NCBI RefSeq assembly: GCF_001436025.1
Contig: NZ_AZEQ01000001.1
Coordinates: forward strand, 124,001 to 188,000
From: Limosilactobacillus mucosae DSM 13345
GTDB lineage: Bacteria; Bacillota; Bacilli; Lactobacillales; Lactobacillaceae
Direction of reading: 5' to 3'
DNA length: 64,000 bases
Every line of letters starts with the position of its first letter. Position 1 is the stretch's first letter. A program made the translations under genes and the position numbers. Positions 1 to 8,162 of the stretch are shown in pieces. The notes under the pieces are model-generated. The model searched no databases. It worked only from the letters and a program-made list of their open reading frames with translations, and had not been told where the DNA came from.

Positions 1-53
1 AAGATATGCCGGTTGAATACATTCGCAATCTGCTTTTTAAAGAGGAAGACTAG
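1..53 (+). CDS. C-terminal end of an upstream gene (partial)
   Basis: An open frame runs in from the left edge and ends at TAG 51-53, giving a tail that ends in ...RNLLFKEED. The stop is directly followed by the ATG of aroD, and the AGAGGAAG in its last codons serves as the aroD ribosome binding site, so the two genes look translationally coupled. Only about 17 codons are visible, so the product cannot be identified. Confidence 0.45.
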   Translation, partial: DMPVEYIRNLLFKEED

Positions 54-806
54 ATGAAAAAAGTAAAGCTGAATAACGTTGTTTTGGGCGATGGAAGTCC
101 CAAGATTGCCGTTCCGATTGTGGCCACGGAACAAGCGGCAATCATTGAGCAGGCAAAAACGGTTTTAGCCGCTCAGCCGGATGTCATCGAATGGCGGATT
201 GATTTTTTGGCTAGCGTTTTAGATCCAGAAAAACTAAAGACGGCTGCTCTCGACCTAAGACAAACGTTGGGTGAGACGCCGCTTTTGACTACGTTTCGCA
301 CGGCTAAGGAAGGCGGCAATCTAGCCGTTGATGATGAGACGTATTTTCAAATTGTACGCCTGGTAGTTGAAAATGAACTGACGACGGCCATTGATGTTGA
401 GTTATTTCATCCAAAAGAAGGCGTTATGCGAATCGTTAAGTTGGCTCATGATCATGGCATCAAGGTAATCATGAGCAGTCATGACTTTAAGCAGACGCCA
501 ACTGACTGTGAAATCTACTATCGACTTCATAAAATGGCTGATCTGGGAGCTGATGTCGCCAAGATTGCCGTGATGCCTCAAAATCCTGCTGATGTTTTGA
601 CGCTGCTGTCGGCCACTCACCAGGCCAATGAAAAACTGGACCTGCCTTTGATTACCATGGCAATGGGAGATTTAGGCAAGGTAACGCGGATTGCCGGTGC
701 AGTTTTTGGATCGGCGTTGACGTTTGGCACGGTTGGTACGGCTTCAGCGCCTGGTCAGCTGAGCATTGCTGATTTAAGGCAGGCTTTAGCCAATCTAAGA
801 ATTTAA
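54..806 (+). CDS. aroD: 3-dehydroquinate dehydratase, type I
   Basis: Shikimate-pathway enzyme converting 3-dehydroquinate to 3-dehydroshikimate through a Schiff base. The 250-residue length fits the type I family. The conserved EWRIDF segment has the substrate-binding Glu46, the catalytic His143 lies in MSSHDF, and the Schiff-base Lys170 lies in VAKIAVMP; the numbering coincides with that of the enteric enzymes. ITMAMG near residue 200 is the usual substrate-loop strand. The start follows the stop of the preceding frame with no gap and has AGAGGAAG upstream. A terminator follows at 813-857. The other two shikimate genes seen here, aroF and aroB, lie about 56 kb away, so the pathway is dispersed. 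Confidence 0.96.
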   Translation: MKKVKLNNVVLGDGSPKIAVPIVATEQAAIIEQAKTVLAAQPDVIEWRIDFLASVLDPEKLKTAALDLRQTLGETPLLTTFRTAKEGGNLAVDDETYFQIVRLVVENELTTAIDVELFHPKEGVMRIVKLAHDHGIKVIMSSHDFKQTPTDCEIYYRLHKMADLGADVAKIAVMPQNPADVLTLLSATHQANEKLDLPLITMAMGDLGKVTRIAGAVFGSALTFGTVGTASAPGQLSIADLRQALANLRI

Positions 807-812
807 TTCATT

Positions 813-857
813 AGGCATTCTGGAAGCCATTGGTCGCTTCAAGAGTGCCTTTTATTT
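813..857 (+). terminator. Intrinsic terminator after aroD
   Basis: A 15-base arm at 813-827 pairs with 836-850 (one G-U pair and one mismatch), with a short loop, followed by TTTATTT. It ends the aroD transcript before rapZ. Confidence 0.8.
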
Positions 858-897
858 AGATGAAAAAGACTTCAAAATTAAAAGACACGCCCGGGTA

Positions 898-906
898 TGA
901 TACAAT
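898..906 (+). promoter_or_regulatory. Extended -10 promoter of rapZ-yvcK-whiA
   Basis: TGATACAAT is an extended -10 element (TGn plus TACAAT) 34 bases before the chosen rapZ start. The -35 region (TTAAAA at 878-883) is weak, which is usual for extended -10 promoters. Confidence 0.55.
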
Positions 907-939
907 GGAAAGCGTATTTTGAATAGAGGTGACAGCTCC

Positions 940-1809
940 GTGGCAAAACCACTGCAAGTCGTGATCATTACAGGGATGAGCGGTGCCGGTAAGACGGTTG
1001 CCGTTCAAAGCTTTGAGGATCTTGGCTACTTTGTAATTGATAACATGCTGCCGAATCTGGCGGAAAAATTTGCCGACGTGATCCAAAACGCTGCCGAATT
1101 TGACAAAATGGCAATGGTAATGGATTCGCGCTCACAGGAATTTTATGATCAGATTCTACCCTGCATTCAGCGCTTAAAGAGTCGTACTGATCTGCAGGTT
1201 GAGATTTTATTTTTGGATGCCAGCGATGTTGAGCTGGTTTCGCGCTATAAAGAGACGCGCCGCTCACATCCATTATCGCGGCAAGGCGGTGTCTTAGAAG
1301 GAATCCAAAAAGAACGGACATTATTGAGTGATTTAAAGAGTCAGGCCGATGTCGTGATTGATACGACCGAGCTGACGCCGCGCAATCTACGCTTAAGAAT
1401 TGATGATTACTTTGGCGATGGCCAGACCAGCAGTTTTTTTGTTGAGGTGATGTCATTTGGCTTTAAGTACGGCTTGCCATTGGATGCTGATATCGTTATG
1501 GATGCCCGCTTTCTGCCCAACCCTTTCTACTTGCCCGAGCTTAAGCATCTAACCGGCAATGATAAGCCAGTACAGGATTATGTCATGCAGAGTCAGCTGG
1601 CTAAAGATTTCTACTCACACTTAAAGGCTTTGCTGAAGGTTGCTTTGCCAGGCTATATCCAAGAGGGTAAGAGCAGCTTGACGATCGCGATTGGCTGTAC
1701 GGGTGGGCAGCATCGTTCGGTGACGATTGCCAACCTGTTAAATCAAGATCTGCGCAAAGGCGGCTATACGGTCAATCTGCATCATCGCGATGTTGATAAG
1801 GCAAAATAA
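940..1809 (+). CDS. rapZ: RapZ/YvcJ-type nucleotide-binding protein
   Basis: P-loop protein of the RapZ (YvcJ) family. In Proteobacteria RapZ binds glucosamine-6-phosphate and steers decay of the GlmZ small RNA; in Firmicutes YvcJ binds and hydrolyses nucleotides and its wider role is less clear. A Walker A GMSGAGKT lies near the N-terminus, and the conserved C-terminal sugar-phosphate-binding domain carries IGCTGGQHRSV. I chose GTG 940 because AGAGGTGA sits 7 bases upstream and the 289-residue product begins MAKPLQVVIITG; an in-frame TTG at 919 has no ribosome binding site. It heads the conserved rapZ-yvcK-whiA operon, 12 bp before yvcK. Confidence 0.93.
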   Translation: MAKPLQVVIITGMSGAGKTVAVQSFEDLGYFVIDNMLPNLAEKFADVIQNAAEFDKMAMVMDSRSQEFYDQILPCIQRLKSRTDLQVEILFLDASDVELVSRYKETRRSHPLSRQGGVLEGIQKERTLLSDLKSQADVVIDTTELTPRNLRLRIDDYFGDGQTSSFFVEVMSFGFKYGLPLDADIVMDARFLPNPFYLPELKHLTGNDKPVQDYVMQSQLAKDFYSHLKALLKVALPGYIQEGKSSLTIAIGCTGGQHRSVTIANLLNQDLRKGGYTVNLHHRDVDKAK

Positions 1810-1821
1810 GGAGGTATTTGA

Positions 1822-2811
1822 ATGATCCATAAACCTAAAATCGTAATGATTGGCGGCGGGACGGGACTTCCTGAGATTCTGCATGGCCTTAGGGATAAAG
1901 ACGTTGATGTAACGGCAATCGTGACGGTAGCTGATGATGGCGGCTCCTCAGGAATTTTGCGTAACTATGTCAACGTGGTGCCACCTGGTGATATCCGTAA
2001 TGCATTGGTTGCCTTATCAGAGCTTTCTGAACTGGAACTAGAGATTTTTCAGTATCGTTTTAACAGTACCGACCAGTTTTTAGCTGGCCATGCAATTGGC
2101 AACCTGATCATTTCGGCGCTGACTGAGATGAAAGGCGGCGATATTTTTGCGGCGGTCCAGGAACTGTCATCGCTGATGAAAATCAGAGGACATATCTATC
2201 CCGTTACCGACGAGCCATTAACCTTAAACGCTGAATTTACAGATGGCTCGACTCTAAGCGGCGAGTCAGAGATTACGGCTGCTCATAAACGAATTCAGCG
2301 TGTCTGGATTACGCCGTCCAATAACAATGACCATCATCAAGCGGCGGCCGTTAAGCAGGTTATTGATGCCATTATGGACGCCGATCAGATTGTCTTGGGA
2401 CCTGGGAGTCTGTTTACCAGTATCTTGCCCAACCTGATGATTGAAAACGTCGGCAAGGCCGTTTGTGAAACCAAAGCAGAAGTCGTCTATATCTGCAACA
2501 TTATGACTCAAAAGGGTGAAACCGATAATTTCTCTGATGCCGATCATGTACGCGTGCTTAATTCGCATTTGAAACAGAACTTTATTGATACCGTTTTGGT
2601 AAATATCCAGCCGGTACCTAAAGACTACATTGATTTTAAGGAATGGAATGAGATTTCCCAGCCAGTCAAGCATGATTTTCAAGGATTGCGGGATATGGGG
2701 TGTCGGGTAATCTCCAGTAATTTCCTGCGCTTAAGAGATAACGGTGCCTTTCATGATCGCGACAAGGTGGTAGCCGAACTGCTGAATCGTCTGCATGGCG
2801 TACACTATTAA
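1822..2811 (+). CDS. yvcK: YvcK/MgfK gluconeogenesis factor
   Basis: Member of the YvcK (MgfK, CofD-like) family. These proteins bind UDP-sugars and in Bacillus are needed for growth and normal cell shape on gluconeogenic carbon sources. The glycine-rich [10 protein letters not shown] near the N-terminus and ADDGGSSG around residue 40 form the nucleotide-binding Rossmann core; [12 protein letters not shown] follows. The 329-residue length is typical. AAGGAGG lies 8 bases before ATG. Position between rapZ and whiA is the classical order. Confidence 0.94.
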   Translation: MIHKPKIVMIGGGTGLPEILHGLRDKDVDVTAIVTVADDGGSSGILRNYVNVVPPGDIRNALVALSELSELELEIFQYRFNSTDQFLAGHAIGNLIISALTEMKGGDIFAAVQELSSLMKIRGHIYPVTDEPLTLNAEFTDGSTLSGESEITAAHKRIQRVWITPSNNNDHHQAAAVKQVIDAIMDADQIVLGPGSLFTSILPNLMIENVGKAVCETKAEVVYICNIMTQKGETDNFSDADHVRVLNSHLKQNFIDTVLVNIQPVPKDYIDFKEWNEISQPVKHDFQGLRDMGCRVISSNFLRLRDNGAFHDRDKVVAELLNRLHGVHY

Positions 2812-2829
2812 ATAAGAGGAGGATCGCGC

Positions 2830-3768
2830 ATGTCATATGCCAGCGAGGTAAAAAAAGAGCTGACGGGGCTGCAGGTGCACTTGGATAATGCCAAGGCCGA
2901 ACTGATGGCGCTGATTCGGATGAATGGATCTTTAGGAATTGCTAATCGCAACATGATTCTTAACGTCCAAACAGAAAGTCCCGCCATTGCCAGAAGAATC
3001 TATTCGCTTTTAAAGCAGTTTTATCAAGTCGAAAGTGAGATCGTCGTCCGGCGAAAAATGAAGCTGAAAAAGAACAATCAATACGTTGTAAGGCTTCGCT
3101 ACCATGCGCAAGAGATTCTCAGCGATCTGGGGATTTTAGAGGGGTTTCAGATCAAAGAAAAAGTCCCGATGGCGCTGCTTAAAGATGATTTAATGATTCG
3201 TTCATACCTGCGCGGGGCTTTTTTGGCGGGCGGCTCGGTCAATAACCCAGAAACCTCGCGCTATCATCTGGAAATCTATTCACTATATGAAGAACATAAT
3301 GAGATGATTGCTCAGATGATCAATCGCTACCACCTGAATGCCAGAACTACGGCTCGTCGCAGCGGCTATATCGTCTACTTAAAGGAAGCGGAAAAAATTG
3401 CGGAGTTTCTTCAGCTGATCGGTGCCACTAACGGCATGCTCAAGTTTGAAAATATCCGAATCGTTCGTGATATGCGTAATTCCGTCAATCGCTTGGTTAA
3501 CTGTGAAAATGCCAATATGGATAAGGTAGCCAATGCCTCTAATCGTCAGATTGAAAATATTCGTTTGATCGATTCAATGGTCGGTTTGGACAGCTTGCCA
3601 GAAAAACTGCGGGCAATTGCTGAAACCAGGCTCGCACATCAAGAGGTCAGCTTAAAGGAGCTTGGCGTTTTGGTACCAGGTGGCCCGATCTCAAAATCAG
3701 GGGTTAATCATCGGCTGCGCAAGCTAAATGCTTATGCCGAAGAACTGCGACAGGCTAAGAGCAACTAA
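2830..3768 (+). CDS. whiA: WhiA sporulation-type regulator homologue
   Basis: WhiA family: an N-terminal fold related to LAGLIDADG homing endonucleases followed by a helix-turn-helix. In Streptomyces it is a developmental transcription factor; in non-sporulating Firmicutes it is linked to division and chromosome functions. The first ~200 residues hold the duplicated domain ([25 protein letters not shown] is the typical core), and residues 230-310 hold the C-terminal DNA-binding domain ending [15 protein letters not shown]. The 312-residue length is standard. AGAGGAGG precedes ATG 2830. It ends the operon at a strong terminator. Confidence 0.94.
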   Translation: MSYASEVKKELTGLQVHLDNAKAELMALIRMNGSLGIANRNMILNVQTESPAIARRIYSLLKQFYQVESEIVVRRKMKLKKNNQYVVRLRYHAQEILSDLGILEGFQIKEKVPMALLKDDLMIRSYLRGAFLAGGSVNNPETSRYHLEIYSLYEEHNEMIAQMINRYHLNARTTARRSGYIVYLKEAEKIAEFLQLIGATNGMLKFENIRIVRDMRNSVNRLVNCENANMDKVANASNRQIENIRLIDSMVGLDSLPEKLRAIAETRLAHQEVSLKELGVLVPGGPISKSGVNHRLRKLNAYAEELRQAKSN

Positions 3769-3801
3769 AAAACCACGACTGGATGCAGTCGTGGTTTTTT
3801 T
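3767..3801. terminator. Bidirectional terminator between whiA and clpP
   Basis: AACCACGACT 3771-3780 pairs perfectly with 3787-3796 and is flanked by an A run on the left and a T run on the right, so it can end both whiA (+) and clpP (-) transcripts. Confidence 0.9.
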
Positions 3802-3820
3802 AGCTATTTAGGTCAAACAA

Positions 3821-4414
3821 TTACTTTAGTTTGGCGCTGTTTTCCATGATTCCGTCAAGCAGACCATAATCAACGGCTTCTTGGGCCGTTAAGTAGTGAT
3901 CGCGTTCCGTATCACGTTCGATTTGCTCAATTGGCTGGCCAGAATTTTCAGCCAGAATACCATTGATCATCTTGCGCGTCTTCAAGATTTCTTCGGCCGC
4001 AATCTGAATTTCAGTTTGCTGACCTTGTGCGCCGCCAGAAGGCTGGTGAATCATAACCGTTGAGTGTGGCAAACCGAAACGTTTGCCTTTGGCACCGGAT
4101 GATACCAGCACGCTGGCCATTGATGCGGCCATGCCGATTACGATCGTCTGGACATCAGCCTTGATGAAGTTCATCGTATCGTAGATGGCCATCCCTGAGG
4201 TTACGACGCCACCAGGTGAGTTAATGTAAAGGTAAATATCTTTGGTAGAATCTTGCGCATCCAAGAATAACAGTTGCGCAACGATTGAGTTTGCCATGTC
4301 GTCTTCAATTGGACCGGATAGCATAATGATGCGGTCCTTCAACAGACGTGAGTAGATGTCATAGGCGCGTTCGCCACGCGATGACTGTTCAATGACCGTT
4401 GGAACTAGGTTCAT
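3821..4414 (-). CDS. clpP: ATP-dependent Clp protease proteolytic subunit
   Basis: Serine peptidase core of Clp proteases, which degrades misfolded and tagged proteins (including tmRNA-tagged ones) with Clp ATPases. The 197-residue length is standard. The catalytic triad is in place: Ser98 in GMAASMASV, His123 in MIHQPSGG, and Asp172 in [16 protein letters not shown] ribosome binding site precedes ATG. The gene is monocistronic, facing whiA, and its promoter overlaps a CtsR-type operator (4485-4501), so heat-shock and protein-stress induction is expected. Confidence 0.98.
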   Translation of the reverse strand: MNLVPTVIEQSSRGERAYDIYSRLLKDRIIMLSGPIEDDMANSIVAQLLFLDAQDSTKDIYLYINSPGGVVTSGMAIYDTMNFIKADVQTIVIGMAASMASVLVSSGAKGKRFGLPHSTVMIHQPSGGAQGQQTEIQIAAEEILKTRKMINGILAENSGQPIEQIERDTERDHYLTAQEAVDYGLLDGIMENSAKLK

Positions 4415-4471
4415 GCTTTGGCCTCCCTCTTAATTAGCAGTAGTCAGCATCGATTGCTAACTTATGTGAAT

Positions 4472-4501
4472 ACTATACTCGATAGGTCAGAAAAGGTCAA
4501 A
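4472..4501 (-). promoter_or_regulatory. clpP promoter overlapped by a CtsR operator
   Basis: On the minus strand, TTGACC (4495-4500) and TATAGT (4472-4477) are 17 bp apart. The plus-strand tandem heptads GGTCAGA and GGTCAAA with a 3-bp spacer (4485-4501) match the CtsR consensus (GGTCAAA, N3, GGTCAAA) with one change and cover the -35 box. CtsR repression of clpP is well established in low-GC Gram-positives; no ctsR gene is in this window. Confidence 0.88.
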
Positions 4502-4512
4502 TGTTTTGTCAG

Positions 4513-4557
4513 AAAAAAACACTGCTGCTAACGATGCTGATATCGTTAGCAGCAGTG
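4513..4557 (-). terminator. Strong terminator of the 41-codon gene
   Basis: A perfect 16-bp stem (4520-4535 with 4542-4557) has an A run at 4513-4519, so it reads as a U-tailed terminator on the minus strand. It ends the transcript of the small gene at 4594-4719 just before the clpP promoter. Confidence 0.9.
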
Positions 4558-4593
4558 CCTTAATGCTGGTAGATAATATAGGTATAGTTATAG

Positions 4594-4719
4594 TTATTTC
4601 AAATCAGCTGAGATCATGCTCAGTTCTTGGTTGGCGATTTCGGCATCCAGCATTGCGCGATCATCGTTTTCGATCATTTTTTTAAGTTCGTTTAATTCGT
4701 GCATGTTCTTTTTAAACAT
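4594..4719 (-). CDS. 41-residue small protein of unknown function
   Basis: ATG at 4719 (minus) is preceded by GGGGAGATGAG, a good ribosome binding site, and the frame runs 41 codons to TAA. The product begins MFKKNMHELNELKKMIENDD, is highly charged, predicted helical, and has no membrane segment or cysteine. I do not recognise a family. Three things support it as a real gene: a near-consensus promoter (4786-4814), the ribosome binding site, and a perfect terminator just after the stop. Two copies of CAAATTGGTAT on the plus strand (4795-4805 and 4849-4859, 54 bp apart) flank the promoter and may be operators. Confidence 0.72.
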   Translation of the reverse strand: MFKKNMHELNELKKMIENDDRAMLDAEIANQELSMISADLK

Positions 4720-4785
4720 AAGTCTCATCTCCCCGTTTAGTTGAAATTGTGAATGAATTAATTGTTAACCTCTGTGATGTCTAAG

Positions 4786-4814
4786 ACTATACACCAAATT
4801 GGTATTATTGACAA
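4786..4814 (-). promoter_or_regulatory. Promoter of the 41-codon gene
   Basis: Minus strand TTGTCA (4809-4814) and TATAGT (4786-4791) are 17 bp apart. The palindrome ACCAAATTGGT (4793-4803) sits in the spacer. A plus-strand TTGACA overlaps the same -35 box, so weak divergent transcription is possible. Confidence 0.75.
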
Positions 4815-4859
4815 GTGCCAGTTTAAGGCGATTTAGTGTTTTAATAATCAAATTGGTAT
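4795..4859. repeat. Pair of 11-bp direct repeats, possible operators
   Basis: CAAATTGGTAT occurs at 4795-4805 and 4849-4859, 54 bp apart (about five helical turns). The first is part of a perfect ACCAA-A-TTGGT palindrome inside the promoter spacer. The spacing suits a looping or cooperative repressor; the regulator is unknown. Confidence 0.5.
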
Positions 4860-5046
4860 AGTTCAAATTGACGGAAAACGTTTATCAATTTTCATTTGTG
4901 AAAATAGTGCTACCGTTTCCAAATTTGATGCTGAATAGCCTTTGTGTTGAAAAAGATAAAAAGTGAGCAAGATGTCCAAAATTCAATTCGACCGTCCAAA
5001 AATTTTTTTAAATTTATTGCTGATCAGTTGGTTGCAATAATAGTTG
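4860..5046. other. AT-rich intergenic stretch
   Basis: Between the divergent small genes. It includes a degenerate cre-like GAAAACGTTTATC near 4872 with several mismatches. No open frame with a ribosome binding site and no convincing hairpin was seen. Confidence 0.4.
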
Positions 5047-5075
5047 TTGATTTTTAATAACCTGACCTTTATAAT
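5047..5075 (+). promoter_or_regulatory. Promoter of the 43-codon basic protein gene
   Basis: TTGATT (5047-5052) and consensus TATAAT (5070-5075) are 17 bp apart, about 45 bp before the ATG at 5121. Confidence 0.8.
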
Positions 5076-5120
5076 TGGAATGTTGATTATTTACGTTAGA
5101 TATAAAGGAGGCATATTGCA

Positions 5121-5252
5121 ATGCGTAAAGCACATCCATACGGCGTACAAGGCCGTCGCCCAGTCGCAGACCGTTACACGCGGGCTAAGAAGGAAAAGAA
5201 AATCGAAGCAATTCGCAAGTGGGCTAAGCAAAAGCCAGCTGAAGAAAAGTAA
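5121..5252 (+). CDS. 43-residue strongly basic small protein
   Basis: ATG 5121 has AAAGGAGG 8 bases upstream, one of the strongest ribosome binding sites in the window. The product begins MRKAHPYGVQGRRPVADRYT and continues with a Lys/Arg-rich helix ending AKQKPAEEK; about a third of residues are Lys or Arg. Codon choice (CGT, GGC, AAG, GAA) resembles the neighbouring glycolytic genes, suggesting high expression. A promoter and a strong terminator frame it tightly. The charge and size suggest RNA, ribosome or nucleoid binding, but this is inference and I do not recognise the family. A longer overlapping frame from 5044 lacks a ribosome binding site and is rejected. Confidence 0.82.
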   Translation: MRKAHPYGVQGRRPVADRYTRAKKEKKIEAIRKWAKQKPAEEK

Positions 5253-5268
5253 TTTGCTTTTCCGTTTA

Positions 5269-5305
5269 AGAAGACCTCATCCAGGATTATGGATGAGGTC
5301 TTTTA
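5269..5305 (+). terminator. Terminator of the 43-codon gene
   Basis: AAGACCTCATCC (5271-5282) pairs perfectly with 5291-5302 across an 8-base loop and is followed by TTTT. Confidence 0.92.
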
Positions 5306-5340
5306 ATATGTTGTGATGTAGTTTTGACTTCGTGGTAATA

Positions 5341-5374
5341 AAAAAGCACTGATCAGATTGATCAGTGCTTTTTT
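5341..5374 (-). terminator. Terminator of tRNA-Arg
   Basis: GCACTGATCA (5346-5355) pairs with 5359-5368, flanked by AAAAA on the left and TTTTTT on the right. It lies 10 bases past the tRNA 3' end on the minus strand and could also act as a second stop for the plus-strand gene. Confidence 0.85.
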
Positions 5375-5383
5375 ATATTTAAG

Positions 5384-5455
5384 TGCGCCCCCCGGGAGTC
5401 GAACCCGGATCTCGAGAACCGGAATCTCACGTGCGATCCATTACACTAAGGGCGC
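5384..5455 (-). tRNA. tRNA-Arg (anticodon CCG)
   Basis: Read on the minus strand, a complete cloverleaf is visible: acceptor GCGCCCT/GGGGCGC (5449-5455 with 5385-5391), D arm with GG in its loop, anticodon stem TGAGA/TCTCG with loop TTCCGGT (anticodon CCG, reading CGG), a 4-base variable region, and T arm CCGGG-TTCGACT-CCCGG. The discriminator is A at 5384; CCA is not encoded and must be added by the nucleotidyltransferase. Confidence 0.95.
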
Positions 5456-5728
5456 GAAATAATTTTAAGCTCGCTGAATTAACACGAACGTTTATTATAA
5501 TATCCCCAGTGACGATAAAATGCAAGCAAAAAATGAATATTTTTACAAAAAAATTGGATGAAGCTGGTTTATCTAAAACTGAACACATTTCCATGGACAA
5601 GTTAGTCGGTTTTGAGTATTATAAAAAACGTAGGTTAGTGCGATTGTTTAGCTAACAGCCAAAATTCCGAATTTTTTCCTTAAAAATGTCAATTTTGGAT
5701 AAAAATGTATGTTAAACTAAACAAGAAC
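5456..5728. other. Intergenic region upstream of gapA
   Basis: AT-rich. A 40-codon frame at 5532-5654 has no ribosome binding site. An 8-bp inverted repeat CCAAAATT (5659-5666) and AATTTTGG (5691-5698) lies just upstream of the gapA promoter and could be regulatory. No cggR-like regulator gene is present between clpP and gapA, where many relatives have one. Confidence 0.5.
5710..5718 (+). promoter_or_regulatory. Probable extended -10 of gapA
   Basis: TGTTAAACT is an extended -10 element 45 bp before the gapA ATG; no good -35 box is visible at the matching distance. The AATTTTGG arm of the inverted repeat lies directly upstream. Confidence 0.5.
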
Positions 5729-5762
5729 ATTGAATTATTTTCCTAAAGGAGGAAATTGCAGT

Positions 5763-6776
5763 ATGACTGTAAAAATTGGTATTAATGGCTTTGGCCGTAT
5801 TGGTCGTTTGGCATTCCGTCGGATCCACGAACTGGGCTCCAAGGACATCGAAGTGGTAGCAATCAACGACTTGACTACCCCTTCAATGCTGGCTTACCTG
5901 CTGAAGTACGACTCTACTCACGGCAAGTTCCCTGGCGAAGTTTCTTCTACTGACAAGGGCATCGTTGTAGACGGTAAGGAATACCCTGTATACGCTGAAC
6001 GCGATGCACGGGACATTCCTTGGGTTAAGAACGATGGTGTTGACTTCGTTCTGGAATGTACTGGTTTCTACACTTCTGCAGAAAAGTCACAAGCACACCT
6101 GGACGCTGGCGCAAAGCGTGTGCTGATTTCTGCACCTGCTGGTAACATCCCAACTGTTGTTCCAGGCGTTAACCTGGACACGCTGAAGGCTGACGACAAG
6201 ATCGTTTCTGCTGGTTCCTGCACGACCAGCTGCCTGGCTCCAATGGCTTACTTCCTGAACAAGGAATTCGGCGTTAAGGTTGGTACCATGACTACGATCC
6301 ACGCATTTACTTCTACGCAAGCCATCCTGGATGGCCCTCGTGGCAAGAAGATGCGTAACAACCGTACTGCAAGCACGAACACGATTCCTCACTCTTCTGG
6401 TGCTGCCAAGGCTATCGGCCTGGTTATTCCAGAACTGAACGGTAAGCTGTCCGGTCACGCACAACGTGTTGGTGTTGTTGATGGCTCCCTGACTGAACTT
6501 GTTTCCATTCTGGACAAGAAGGTTACGGTTGACGACGTAAACAATGCTATGAAGAAGGCAACTGAAGGCAACGAAGCCTTTGGTTACACTGAAGACCCAA
6601 TCGTATCTTCCGACATTATCGGCTCTACTTTTGGTTCCGTCTTTGACCCATCCCAAACTGAAATCATGGAAGGCGAAGATGGCGCACAACTGGTTAAGAC
6701 GGTTGCTTGGTACGACAACGAATACGGCTTCACTTGCAACATGATCCGTACGCTGCTTCACTTCGCTACCCTGTAA
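5763..6776 (+). CDS. gapA: Glyceraldehyde-3-phosphate dehydrogenase, type I
   Basis: Cytosolic glycolytic enzyme oxidising glyceraldehyde-3-phosphate to 1,3-bisphosphoglycerate with NAD+. ATG 5763 follows AAAGGAGGAAA; the 337-residue product starts [15 protein letters not shown], the NAD-binding motif. The catalytic Cys153 is in [12 protein letters not shown]; the family norm is SNASCTTNCLAP, so the conserved Asn is Ser here and the preceding residues also differ. The phosphate-binding THAFTSTQ and C-terminal WYDNEYGF are intact. Codon use is strongly biased to GGT, AAG, GAA and CGT, as expected for a very highly expressed gene. It is followed by a hairpin and then pgk. Confidence 0.97.
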   Translation: MTVKIGINGFGRIGRLAFRRIHELGSKDIEVVAINDLTTPSMLAYLLKYDSTHGKFPGEVSSTDKGIVVDGKEYPVYAERDARDIPWVKNDGVDFVLECTGFYTSAEKSQAHLDAGAKRVLISAPAGNIPTVVPGVNLDTLKADDKIVSAGSCTTSCLAPMAYFLNKEFGVKVGTMTTIHAFTSTQAILDGPRGKKMRNNRTASTNTIPHSSGAAKAIGLVIPELNGKLSGHAQRVGVVDGSLTELVSILDKKVTVDDVNNAMKKATEGNEAFGYTEDPIVSSDIIGSTFGSVFDPSQTEIMEGEDGAQLVKTVAWYDNEYGFTCNMIRTLLHFATL

Positions 6777-6800
6777 GGCGAACTGAATAGTATCAATTGA

Positions 6801-6834
6801 AAGGCGGGAGGAGGAAACTCCGCCCGCCTTCTTT
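6801..6834 (+). terminator. Hairpin between gapA and pgk
   Basis: A GC-rich 13-base arm (6801-6813) pairs with 6818-6830 with one mismatch, followed by CTTT only. The weak U tail suggests partial termination or 3'-end protection that sets a gapA:pgk ratio. Confidence 0.65.
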
Positions 6835-6860
6835 GCAGATTAAGGAGGAATTGGTCAATT

Positions 6861-8069
6861 ATGGCTAAAATGACTGTTGAAGATCTTCCATTGGAAGGCA
6901 AAAAAGTTTTGATGCGCGTTGACTTTAACGTGCCAATCAAGGATGGCGTCGTTGGCGACGACAACCGAATCGTGGCTGCTCTGCCAACGATCAACTACGT
7001 TATCGATCATGGTGGTCGGGCAATCCTGTTCTCTCACCTGGGTCGGATCAAGAAAGAAGAAGACAAGCCAGGTCTGTCGCTGCGTCCAGTTGCTGAACGT
7101 CTCTCCAACCTGCTGAACAAGCCAGTTACTTTTGTTCCGGTAACTGAAGGCAAGCAGTTGGAAGATGCCATCAGCCAAATGAACAATGGTGACGTGCTGC
7201 TGGTTCAAAACACGCGTTACGAAGATGTTAAAGACGGTGAATACGTTAAGCGTGAATCAGGCAATGACCCTGAATTGGGCAAGTACTGGGCATCATTGGG
7301 CGATGTTTTTGTAAACGACGCCTTTGGTACTGCACACCGTGCCCATGCTTCCAACGTTGGTATTGCCCAAGCAATCGGCGCTGGCAAGTCAGGCGTTGGC
7401 TTCTTGATGGAAAAAGAAATCAAGTTCTTGGGTGACGCTGTTGACAATCCAGTTCGTCCTTTTGTTGCCATCTTGGGTGGTGCCAAGGTATCTGACAAGA
7501 TTGGCGTTATCGACCACCTGCTGGACAAGGCTGACAAGATCATCATCGGTGGTGGGATGGCCTACACGTTCTATGCTGCCAAGGGCATTAAGACTGGTAA
7601 CTCACTGGTTGAAAAAGACAAGATCGATGTTGCCAAGCAAATTATGGACAAAGCCGGCGACAAGCTGGTTCTGCCAATTGACAATGTAGTTGCTGATGCC
7701 TTTAAGAATGACGCCAACACTAAAGTAGTTGAAGGCGACATTGATGATGGCTGGATGGCTTTGGACATTGGTCCTAAGACGATTGAACTGTACAAGAGCG
7801 TTTTGGCTGATGCCAAGACGGTTGTATGGAACGGCCCAATGGGTGTCTTTGAAATGAGTAACTTTGCCAAGGGTACGCTGGAAATCGGCAAGTTCCTGGG
7901 CACGTTGACTGGTGCTACGACGATTGTTGGTGGCGGGGACTCCACGGCTGCAGCCAAGCAATTGGGAATTGCTGACCGTTTGAGCCACATCTCAACTGGT
8001 GGCGGTGCCTCATTGACTTACTTGGAAGGTAAAGAACTGCCAGGGATCGCAGCAATTTCTGAAAAGTAA
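6861..8069 (+). CDS. pgk: Phosphoglycerate kinase
   Basis: Transfers phosphate from 1,3-bisphosphoglycerate to ADP. The N-terminal domain carries MRVDFNVPI and SHLGR; the C-terminal nucleotide domain carries [17 protein letters not shown] and GGGDSTAA, and the protein ends in the usual [19 protein letters not shown] stretch. The 402-residue length is slightly above the 395-residue norm because of the [12 protein letters not shown] loop region. TAAGGAGG lies upstream of ATG. Codon bias matches gapA. No promoter of its own is evident, so it probably depends on gapA read-through. Confidence 0.97.
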   Translation: MAKMTVEDLPLEGKKVLMRVDFNVPIKDGVVGDDNRIVAALPTINYVIDHGGRAILFSHLGRIKKEEDKPGLSLRPVAERLSNLLNKPVTFVPVTEGKQLEDAISQMNNGDVLLVQNTRYEDVKDGEYVKRESGNDPELGKYWASLGDVFVNDAFGTAHRAHASNVGIAQAIGAGKSGVGFLMEKEIKFLGDAVDNPVRPFVAILGGAKVSDKIGVIDHLLDKADKIIIGGGMAYTFYAAKGIKTGNSLVEKDKIDVAKQIMDKAGDKLVLPIDNVVADAFKNDANTKVVEGDIDDGWMALDIGPKTIELYKSVLADAKTVVWNGPMGVFEMSNFAKGTLEIGKFLGTLTGATTIVGGGDSTAAAKQLGIADRLSHISTGGGASLTYLEGKELPGIAAISEK

Positions 8070-8077
8070 AGCTAGAT

Positions 8078-8118
8078 AAGCGATTGATTAGCATAGTAGC
8101 GATTCAGTCGCTTTTTTT
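8078..8118 (+). terminator. Hairpin between pgk and tpiA
   Basis: AAGCGATTGA (8078-8087) pairs with TCAGTCGCTT (8104-8113) using one G-U pair, followed by TTTTT. It probably limits transcription into tpiA. Confidence 0.75.
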
Positions 8119-8162
8119 GCTAAAATTAAAGCAGCGGAAAAATTAAAAAGGGGGGCTTTTGC

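Noticed and set aside
4866-4886. cre site upstream of the 43-codon gene
   Set aside because: GAAAACGTTTATC has several mismatches to the cre consensus and lies about 180 bp upstream of the promoter.
5044-5316. 90-codon frame overlapping the basic small protein
   Set aside because: It starts inside the promoter, has no ribosome binding site and runs through the terminator; the 43-codon frame fits all signals.
5532-5654. 40-codon frame upstream of gapA
   Set aside because: No ribosome binding site or promoter, low-complexity codon use; a faint resemblance to the start of a replication protein could not be supported.
5383-5655. 90-codon frame across the tRNA gene
   Set aside because: It reads the antisense of tRNA-Arg and has no translation signals.
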